This document shows, in pieces, positions 57,664-64,000 of a stretch of 64,000 nt of DNA. Source of the DNA: Anaerococcus ihuae. Lineage in GTDB: Bacteria; Bacillota; Clostridia; Tissierellales; Peptoniphilaceae. How positions within the stretch are numbered: the stretch's first letter is position 1; each line of letters opens with the position of its first letter. The notes under the pieces are model-generated. The model had not been told where the DNA came from and did not search any database. It worked only from the letters and a program-made list of their open reading frames with translations. A program made the position numbers and the translations under genes. The DNA lies in the NCBI RefSeq assembly GCF_928368155.1, contig NZ_CAKMRU010000002.1, positions 62,001-126,000 of the forward strand, written 5' to 3'.

Positions 57664-59568
57664 CTAGACATCTAAGTTTTCAACATATTGGGCGTTTTCT
57701 TCTATAAATTCTCTTCTAGGTTCTACCTTCTCACCCATTAGCATTGAAAATGTTGCGTCTGTTGACATTTGTGAATCTTCTTTTTCATATACTTGAAGCA
57801 AAACCCTATTTTCTGGATCCATGGTTGTCTCCCACAATTGTTCTGCGTTCATCTCACCAAGACCCTTATATCTAGAAATTTTATAATTGTCAGTTTCCCA
57901 TGATTTTATAATTTCATCTAATTCTTTATCTGTATAACAATATCTTTCTTTTTTACCGCTTGATAATTTATAAAGTGGTGGTTGAGCTATATAAATATGA
58001 CCATTATCTACGAGTGGTTTCATATACCTGTAGAAAAATGTTAAAAGCAAGGTTCTAATATGAGCTCCGTCGACATCGGCATCGGTCATGATTATTATTT
58101 TTCCATAGCGAAGTTTGCTAATATCAAATTCTTGACCAATTCCTGTACCAAAGGCTGTAATCATTGATTTTATTTCTTCATAATTTAAAATCCTATCAAG
58201 ATTTGCCTTTTCTACATTCATTATTTTTCCTCTCAAAGGAAGAATTGCTTGAATCCTATTATCACGTCCGCCTTTTGCAGATCCACCAGCTGAATTACCC
58301 TCGACTATAAAAATTTCATTTTCTCCTATATCTTGGGATTGGCAATCAGCAAGTTTTCCAGGAAGAGTTGTTGAATCAAGAATTGATCTTTTTCTTGTTA
58401 AATCTCTTGCCTTTCTTGCAGCCTCTCTTGCCCTTCTAGATGCTAGGGCTTTTTGGATTATAGTTTTGGCGATTTTAGGATTTTCTTCCAAGAAATTTCC
58501 CATATGTTCTGAGAAAAATGCATCTACCGCTCCTCTTACCTCGCTATTTCCAAGTTTTCCCTTTGTTTGTCCTTCAAATTGAGGATTTGAAATTTTTACT
58601 GAAATAATTGCAGTAATTCCTTCTCTGGCATCATCACCTTGGAGGTTATCTTCGTTTTCTTTTAATAAATTATATTTTCTTGCATAATCATTTACACTTC
58701 TGGTTAAGGCTGACCTAAATCCTGAAAGATGGGTTCCTCCTTCTACTGTGTAAATATTATTTGCAAATGTTAGGATATTTTCGCTGTAAGAATCTGTGTA
58801 TTGGAAAGAAACTTCAACTTCTGTAGATTCTTGACGGCCTTCAAAATATGGAATTTCTTTAAATAATGGACTTTTATTTCTATTTAAATATTTTACAAAT
58901 TCTTTTATTCCACCATCATATTTAAATTCAACTTCTGACCCATCTCTTTTATCTTCAAAAATAAGTCTTACGCCCTTATTTAAAAAGGCCATTTCCCTAA
59001 ACCTATTTTCCAAAGTGTGTTTATCATAAACTGTCACATCAAAAATTTCAGGATCTGCCTTAAAAATAATCTTTGTTCCAGTTTCATTGGTATCTCCAAT
59101 AATTTCAAGATTTGTTGTAGGTTTTCCTCTTTCAAAGGTCATTCTGTGAATATGACCTTCTCTTTTTACTTCTGCAATCAAATATTCACTAAGGGCGTTT
59201 ACAACTGAAACTCCTACTCCGTGAAGACCTCCTGAAACCTTGTAGGCCTTATCGTCAAATTTTCCCCCAGCATGCAAAACAGTAAGAACTGTCTCTAAAG
59301 TTGATTTTCCTGTTTGGGGATGTTTTTCAATAGGGATTCCAGACCCATCATCTTCTACTGTTACTATATTATTTTCATCTATACTTATTTTTATGTAGTC
59401 ACAACGACCTGCAAGAGCCTCATCTACTGAGTTATCTACAACTTCGTAAACTAGGTGGTGAAGTCCCCTTTCGCTTGTTGATCCTATATACATACCAGGT
59501 CTAAGTCTTACTGGTTCTAGTCCTTTTAAGACCCTAATGTTCGATGCATTATATTGTGTATTTGCCAT
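57664..59568 (-). CDS. gyrB: DNA gyrase subunit B
   Basis: A 634-residue ATPase subunit of gyrase. The GHKL ATP site has EVVDNSVDEALAG, DDGSGIP and GGLHGVGVSVVNALS. TOPRIM motifs are EGNSAGGSAKGGRDNRIQAI-like and DADVDGAHI. The end is GLGEMNAEQLWETTMDP and PRREFIEENA. Normal short form. AAGGAAG precedes ATG 59568; recF is 14 bases upstream. Confidence 0.97.
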   Translation of the reverse strand: MANTQYNASNIRVLKGLEPVRLRPGMYIGSTSERGLHHLVYEVVDNSVDEALAGRCDYIKISIDENNIVTVEDDGSGIPIEKHPQTGKSTLETVLTVLHAGGKFDDKAYKVSGGLHGVGVSVVNALSEYLIAEVKREGHIHRMTFERGKPTTNLEIIGDTNETGTKIIFKADPEIFDVTVYDKHTLENRFREMAFLNKGVRLIFEDKRDGSEVEFKYDGGIKEFVKYLNRNKSPLFKEIPYFEGRQESTEVEVSFQYTDSYSENILTFANNIYTVEGGTHLSGFRSALTRSVNDYARKYNLLKENEDNLQGDDAREGITAIISVKISNPQFEGQTKGKLGNSEVRGAVDAFFSEHMGNFLEENPKIAKTIIQKALASRRAREAARKARDLTRKRSILDSTTLPGKLADCQSQDIGENEIFIVEGNSAGGSAKGGRDNRIQAILPLRGKIMNVEKANLDRILNYEEIKSMITAFGTGIGQEFDISKLRYGKIIIMTDADVDGAHIRTLLLTFFYRYMKPLVDNGHIYIAQPPLYKLSSGKKERYCYTDKELDEIIKSWETDNYKISRYKGLGEMNAEQLWETTMDPENRVLLQVYEKEDSQMSTDATFSMLMGEKVEPRREFIEENAQYVENLDV

Positions 59569-59582
59569 AAGCTTCCTTTCTA

Positions 59583-60656
59583 TTATTTAATGTGACCATC
59601 TTTTATTTTTCTAATCTTACTCCTACTAACCTTATCCAAACTTTTTGTATTGGTTGCAGTTATAATTGTTTGAAATTTTCCTAAATTTTCCAACAAAAAA
59701 TTAGATCTTTTTTCATCAAGTTCTGAAAAAACATCGTCAAATAAGATTATAGCCTTATCTTGGCTGGTATTTTCAATTAAATTTACATTGGCAAGTTTTA
59801 TATTTAAAATAGCAGATCTTTGTTGACCTTGAGATCCAAATTTTTTTGTATCCTTGCCATTTATTATTATATCAATTTCATCTCTTTGGCTGCCTGATGT
59901 AGTCCTAAAATATTTTAAATCATCAAAAATATTTTCAGAAAATTTTTCCCCATATTCTTCCATAGAATTTGCTTTTATATTTGGTTTATAGATTATAGTT
60001 AAATTTTCCTTATTTTCTGTAAGATTTAAATGATTTTTTTTGGCATAGGTATTTATTAGGGAAATATATTTTTCCCTAAACCTATAAATTTTGTAATTTA
60101 GCCTAATTATTTGCTGGTCAAAGGCCATTAGTTCAGTTTTAAAGTATTTTGACTTTTGATTTTTTAATAATTTATTTCTTTGACTAAGAATTTTTTCAAA
60201 ATCTTTTTTCAAAGACTTGTAGCTAAAATTAACACTAATTATTATATCATCAATTAAGTCTCTCCTAAAATTTGGCCCATCTTTTATTATATTTAAATCT
60301 TCCGGTGTAAATAGAACCAACTTAAAAAGAGATTTTAAGTCCTTATTCTTGTCATATTTTATTTCATTTACAAAGATATCTTTTTTATTTTCATTTACAT
60401 TTATTTGGACATTTTTGAAAGATTCTCCCTTTCTAATAGTACCTTCAAGAGACATTTCTTTTTCATTAAACATGATAAGGTCCTTGTCCCTAAAAGATTT
60501 AAAACTTTTTGCATTTGCCAAATAATATATACTTTCAAGTAAATTTGTTTTTCCCTGGGCATTATCCCCCAAAAATATATTTATATTTTTATTAAATTCT
60601 ATATTTTGAAAAAGATAATTCCTAAACTTATTAAGTTTTAAATTTTGAATCCACAT
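59583..60656 (-). CDS. recF: DNA replication/repair protein RecF
   Basis: A 357-residue SMC-like ATPase that loads RecA at gaps. Walker A is GDNAQGKTNLLESIYYL, the signature SQGQQRSAIL, and Walker B ILFDDVFSELDEKR. Its ATG overlaps the yaaA stop by one base. Normal length; standard origin-region gene order. Confidence 0.96.
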   Translation of the reverse strand: MWIQNLKLNKFRNYLFQNIEFNKNINIFLGDNAQGKTNLLESIYYLANAKSFKSFRDKDLIMFNEKEMSLEGTIRKGESFKNVQINVNENKKDIFVNEIKYDKNKDLKSLFKLVLFTPEDLNIIKDGPNFRRDLIDDIIISVNFSYKSLKKDFEKILSQRNKLLKNQKSKYFKTELMAFDQQIIRLNYKIYRFREKYISLINTYAKKNHLNLTENKENLTIIYKPNIKANSMEEYGEKFSENIFDDLKYFRTTSGSQRDEIDIIINGKDTKKFGSQGQQRSAILNIKLANVNLIENTSQDKAIILFDDVFSELDEKRSNFLLENLGKFQTIITATNTKSLDKVSRSKIRKIKDGHIK

Positions 60657-60865
60657 TATACAAGACTAATCAAAAACCTATGGTCAAATTCTACCTTATC
60701 GCCCCTATAAAGTTTTTTGCCTGCTTGGAAAAATTCTTCCCCATTTACCAAAATTCCATATTCTTTTATAAGATGTTTGGCTTCTCCTCCACTTTGGGCT
60801 ATATCTGTTGCTTTTAGAAGATCTTTGGCTAAAATCATTTCACATTCAAATTCTATTTTTTCCAT
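60656..60865 (-). CDS. yaaA: S4-domain RNA-binding protein YaaA
   Basis: A 69-residue protein consisting of one S4 domain (LKATDIAQSGGEAKHLIKEYGILVNGE). It is the standard small gene between dnaN and recF in Firmicutes, probably RNA-binding. AGGAG precedes ATG 60865. Its last base overlaps recF. Confidence 0.93.
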   Translation of the reverse strand: MEKIEFECEMILAKDLLKATDIAQSGGEAKHLIKEYGILVNGEEFFQAGKKLYRGDKVEFDHRFLISLV

Positions 60866-60873
60866 AAAAACTC

Positions 60874-61986
60874 CTATTCTGCAAGTCTAACTGGAAGGGC
60901 AAGATAAGTAAATTCTTCATCTTCATATTTTGATTCATTTGGATAAATTAGGCATGGATTTAGGGATGATTTTAAATTCATTCTTATAGTTTGCGTATCA
61001 CAAGCCTTGACCCCTTCTATTAAATATCTTGCATTAAAGGCAATTTTTACATCATCGCCTTCTTTTTTAATTTGTAAAACTTCTTTCAAATCTCCAATTT
61101 CAGAATTTGATTCAATTATGCACTTATCATCTTCTATATTTATTTTTATAAGATTTGCCCTTTGAGTGTTGTTTAATAATTGGGCTCTTTCCAAAGAATT
61201 TATAAGCTCTTGCCTATCAACAAAAAGACTTGTTGTAGAAATATCTGAAATTATATTTGTGTAATCTATATAATTTTTATCAATTACCTTGCAATACATG
61301 GTAGTATCTCCAGATTCAAAAATTATATCCTTGTCGTCCTTATAAATTTTTGTAATTTTTTCATCATCAATTATTCTTGTCCATTCAGAAATAGATTTTC
61401 TAGGAATAATAAGTCTAGCCTTATCCATAGATGTTGGATATGACAATTTCAATTTTTTAAGGGCAACCCTGTAACCATCAAGAGCTACAAAATTTAAATA
61501 TCCATCTTTTAATTCAAACAAAATTCCTGTAAGGGCAAGTTTTGTTTCATCTAAACTTGTTGCAAATTCTGTTTGAGAGATTGATCTTTTTAATTTATCA
61601 TTTTGAATTTCTAAATAATCAACACTTGGTATCTTCAAATTTTTCTTTTCATAATAATCAAAAGCTAGGATATTAAAGTTTGACCCATTGCATTTTATTT
61701 TTATTTTTGAATCACAAAGCTCAATTTTTATCATCTCATCTGGAAGTTTTCTTACAATATTTGCAATTATATTTGCATTTATTGCCATTTCACCTTCTTC
61801 TATAACTTTACAAGCTGATTTTGTTACAATAGATATTTCTCCATCAGATGATGTAAGAGTTAATATATCATTTTTTACTTCAAAGTATATTAATTCATGA
61901 ATTTGTATATTGGTTTTTCTCGAAACAGCTTTCATAGCTATGGAGATTTTATTTGATAAATCTTTTTGTTGAATTTCTATTTTCAT
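60874..61986 (-). CDS. dnaN: DNA polymerase III beta subunit (sliding clamp)
   Basis: A 370-residue clamp made of three similar domains. Family marks are FEVKNDILTLTSSDGEISI, ALTGILFELKDGYLNFVALDGYRVA, the C-terminal IRMNLKSSLNPCLIYPNE and the last residues YLALPVRLAE. It holds polymerase on DNA. AGGAG precedes ATG 61986. A 232-base spacer with DnaA boxes separates it from dnaA. Confidence 0.97.
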   Translation of the reverse strand: MKIEIQQKDLSNKISIAMKAVSRKTNIQIHELIYFEVKNDILTLTSSDGEISIVTKSACKVIEEGEMAINANIIANIVRKLPDEMIKIELCDSKIKIKCNGSNFNILAFDYYEKKNLKIPSVDYLEIQNDKLKRSISQTEFATSLDETKLALTGILFELKDGYLNFVALDGYRVALKKLKLSYPTSMDKARLIIPRKSISEWTRIIDDEKITKIYKDDKDIIFESGDTTMYCKVIDKNYIDYTNIISDISTTSLFVDRQELINSLERAQLLNNTQRANLIKINIEDDKCIIESNSEIGDLKEVLQIKKEGDDVKIAFNARYLIEGVKACDTQTIRMNLKSSLNPCLIYPNESKYEDEEFTYLALPVRLAE

Positions 61987-62218
61987 GTTTGCTCCTAAAA
62001 TATTATATAAACTTAGTAGTATTAGTAATAGGTAGTGTATATATGTGGATAAGTCTTATAAAGCTTTATTTATAAAGCATAAACTTAAATAATAAGTTTT
62101 GGATAAGTTTTTATAAGTAATCCACTTTTCCACACAATCCACAGACCCAAATTTTATTTTTTTAAAGTTAAGCTTATAAACAAGCTTATCCTCAGACTTA
62201 TACACAATTTGTGGATAA
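61987..62218. other. DnaA-box region between dnaA and dnaN
   Basis: Holds TGTGGATAA boxes at 62044-62052 and 62210-62218, plus near-matches AATCCACTT and ATCCACAGA between 62120 and 62146. AT-rich. Forms the second part of a split origin or a site of DnaA autoregulation. Confidence 0.75.
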
Positions 62219-63595
62219 CTAGGATTTTATTTCCTTAATTATATCTTCAATTTCTTGTCTAAAATCTTGGTCTTCTTCCATCATATCTTTTATTTTATCA
62301 TGGCCGTGCATAATTGTTGTATGGTCCCTGTTAAATTCATTGGCAAGACTTACCAAAGAAATTGACAAGAGATCTCTACAAAGATACATGGCGATTTGTC
62401 TTGGCATTACAATTTCTTTTTTTCTAGATTTTCCCCTAAGATCAGACAATTTAACATGGTATCTTTCAGCAACTTTTTTTTGTATATCTTCTGCATCTAT
62501 TTTTTTGCTATCCTTGTGAACTCTTGAACTAACTCCAAGTCTTGCATCATCAAGGCTTACATAAGACCTATTATTTGATTTTGCACAGGCAATTGAAGTT
62601 GCCAAAGCTCCCTCAAGATCTCTAATATTTGTTTCGATATTTTCTGCAATATATTCCAAAATTTTATAATCTACAACAGCTCCAAGCTCATCTTGTTTTT
62701 TTTGTAAAATTGCAACCCTAGTTTCAAAATCAGGCTTTGAAATATCAACAATAATACCCCAACCAAATCGTGAAACAAGCCTATCTTCCAGGTGTTTAAT
62801 TTCCTTTGGAGGCCTATCAGAAGAAATTACAATTTGTTTTCCTTGATTGTAAAGGTCCTCGAAAGTGTGGAAAAACTCCTCTTGGGTTCCGGTTTTATTG
62901 GCAATAAATTGAATATCATCAATCAAAAGCATATCAACCGAACGGTATTTTTTCCTAAATTCTTCATTTGTATTATTCCTAACAGCAGAAATCATTTCAT
63001 TTGTAAATTTCTCGCTAGAAAGATACATCACATAGCAATCATCTCTTTTTTCAAGAATTTCATGGGCCATTGCCTGCATAAGGTGGGTTTTTCCAAGTCC
63101 ACTTGCTCCATATATAAAAAGAGGATTATAAACTCTCGAAACCTTATAATTAGCCAAATTCTCAGCAACTGATTGACTTGCTGCAAGGGCTAGTTGGTTG
63201 GATTTTCCCTGAACAAAATTTTCAAAAACATTATTTTTTTCAAGAAGTGGTTTTGGATATTTGTTTACATTATTAAGCCTAAGCTGGCCGTTTTCATCAA
63301 CATTTTTGCCAAGACTTAAAATCTCATCATAATTTGGTCCGTCTTTTGCAATAATTTCAAGCTTATAAGCCTTGTTTTCTCTTTTATTAATATCATTTAA
63401 TATAGATTGCAGTTGAGGAACCCAAATTTGGTCAAAAATAAATTTTGTATCATTTTTAGGAATTTCCAAATAAATAGTATCTTCATACTTATTTAAGGGT
63501 TTTAAAATTCCAATCCAAGTTTCATATTGTTGAAGATCTGGAACATTCATTTTCATTTTTTCTTTTAATTCATTAGTTATGTATTCTAGATTCAT
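62219..63595 (-). CDS. dnaA: Chromosomal replication initiator DnaA
   Basis: A 458-residue initiator. Domain III AAA+ has Walker A GASGLGKTHLMQA, Walker B LLIDDIQFI and the sensor part RLVSRFGWG. Domain IV reads DLRGKSRKKEIVMPRQIAMYL and ends with the DnaA-box contact DHTTIMHG. The domain II linker is short. AGAGAG precedes ATG 63595. DnaA boxes lie on both sides of the gene. Confidence 0.98.
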   Translation of the reverse strand: MNLEYITNELKEKMKMNVPDLQQYETWIGILKPLNKYEDTIYLEIPKNDTKFIFDQIWVPQLQSILNDINKRENKAYKLEIIAKDGPNYDEILSLGKNVDENGQLRLNNVNKYPKPLLEKNNVFENFVQGKSNQLALAASQSVAENLANYKVSRVYNPLFIYGASGLGKTHLMQAMAHEILEKRDDCYVMYLSSEKFTNEMISAVRNNTNEEFRKKYRSVDMLLIDDIQFIANKTGTQEEFFHTFEDLYNQGKQIVISSDRPPKEIKHLEDRLVSRFGWGIIVDISKPDFETRVAILQKKQDELGAVVDYKILEYIAENIETNIRDLEGALATSIACAKSNNRSYVSLDDARLGVSSRVHKDSKKIDAEDIQKKVAERYHVKLSDLRGKSRKKEIVMPRQIAMYLCRDLLSISLVSLANEFNRDHTTIMHGHDKIKDMMEEDQDFRQEIEDIIKEIKS

Positions 63596-64000
63596 CGTAC
63601 AAGCTCTCTTTCATAAAATATTATCCACATAAAACAAAGTTTCAAATTTAAATGAGTTAAGTATATTTTTTGATTTATCCACAAATTTTGGATAAGTTGT
63701 GGATAAGTTTGATGTGGATAAGATAAATCCCTATTTTTACAAATAATACTAGAGTAAAAATTTTTAAATAATAGATTTATAGAAATTTATCCACAAAAAA
63801 AATCTATAAATCAATAAAAAATTGAATTATCATCATCTTTTACACAAGAGATTATACACTAATATAGCCGTTTTGTAAAGTTATCCACAAATTGTTGATA
63901 AGTTTTGGATAAGATAAAAAAAATTAAATTTAGGAATATTAAAACTATGTGGATATTGTGGATATCTTGATAAAATATGTAAATTTGTAAATACTTTTAT
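63596..64000. other. oriC: Replication origin (oriC) with DnaA-box cluster
   Basis: TTATCCACA or its complement occurs at 63621-63629, 63675-63683, 63698-63706, 63713-63721, 63787-63795 and 63881-63889. Variants GTTTTGGATAA and TGTGGATAT (about 63902 and 63948) lie beyond. Between the boxes the DNA is nearly pure A/T, suiting strand opening. No gene is seen. The origin may extend beyond the window. Confidence 0.9.

Overview
The window comes from a low-GC, Gram-positive anaerobe. Coding and spacer DNA are both very AT-rich, nearly every gene has a strong GGAGG-type ribosome site, and promoters are of the sigma-A type. Gene content (methionine gamma-lyase, sortase-type surface protein, AhpCF, no respiratory genes) fits the Peptoniphilaceae; an Anaerococcus-like genome is my best guess. 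That is inference from content, not a database match. The replication origin lies at the right end (dnaA and DnaA boxes, 62.0-64.0 kb). Most genes are on the minus strand and so are read away from the origin.

Layout, left to right. 0-3.8 kb: HAD phosphatase, an IS150-group IS3 element with a 3-bp target duplication, and a MATE exporter. 3.9-10.8 kb: maltodextrin operon malE-malF-malG-malR-malQ-msmK, with a terminator after malE and a LacI-type operator at the start site. 11.1-12.7 kb: IS1182-like element flanked by a 19-bp duplication. 12.8-16.8 kb: small membrane proteins, a nitroreductase and a radical-SAM pair linked to DNA metabolism. 17.5-20.9 kb: repeat-rich surface protein and an anchored C69 peptidase. 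21.8-26.7 kb: methionine gamma-lyase with divergent LysR regulator, NhaC antiporter, and a 3-hydroxyacyl-CoA dehydrogenase. 27.0-32.3 kb: a 16S-23S-5S operon with three tandem promoters and a roughly 230-nt intervening sequence in helix 45 of 23S. 32.4-36.0 kb: pepF, rhomboid, glycerate kinase. 36.1-38.4 kb: a candidate small RNA and PerR-type ahpCF. 38.6-43.1 kb: regulators and small membrane or zinc-ribbon proteins. 43.2-51.9 kb: oligopeptide transporter oppA / oppBCDF. 52.2-53.2 kb: lipoprotein. 53.8-63.6 kb: dnaA-dnaN-yaaA-recF-gyrB-gyrA followed directly by rsbV-rsbW-sigB.

The most unusual content is the peptide transporter. OppC carries a complete seven-repeat RCC1-like beta-propeller inserted in the loop after its first membrane helix. 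OppF carries a charged insertion of about 175 residues between Walker A and the Q-loop, and OppA has a smaller charged insertion. Together they look like an ABC importer with added sensing or docking modules outside and inside the cell.

A second theme is short mobile DNA. Two non-autonomous elements (14173-14370 and 53615-53775) share their end motif with the IS1182-like element. Each has landed at an intrinsic terminator and duplicated the whole stem-loop. A separate family of palindromic repeats built around CATCTCGA and GAGATCTC motifs fills the long spacers at 21, 40, 49 and 53 kb.

No tRNA genes, CRISPR arrays, prophage genes or known riboswitches were seen.
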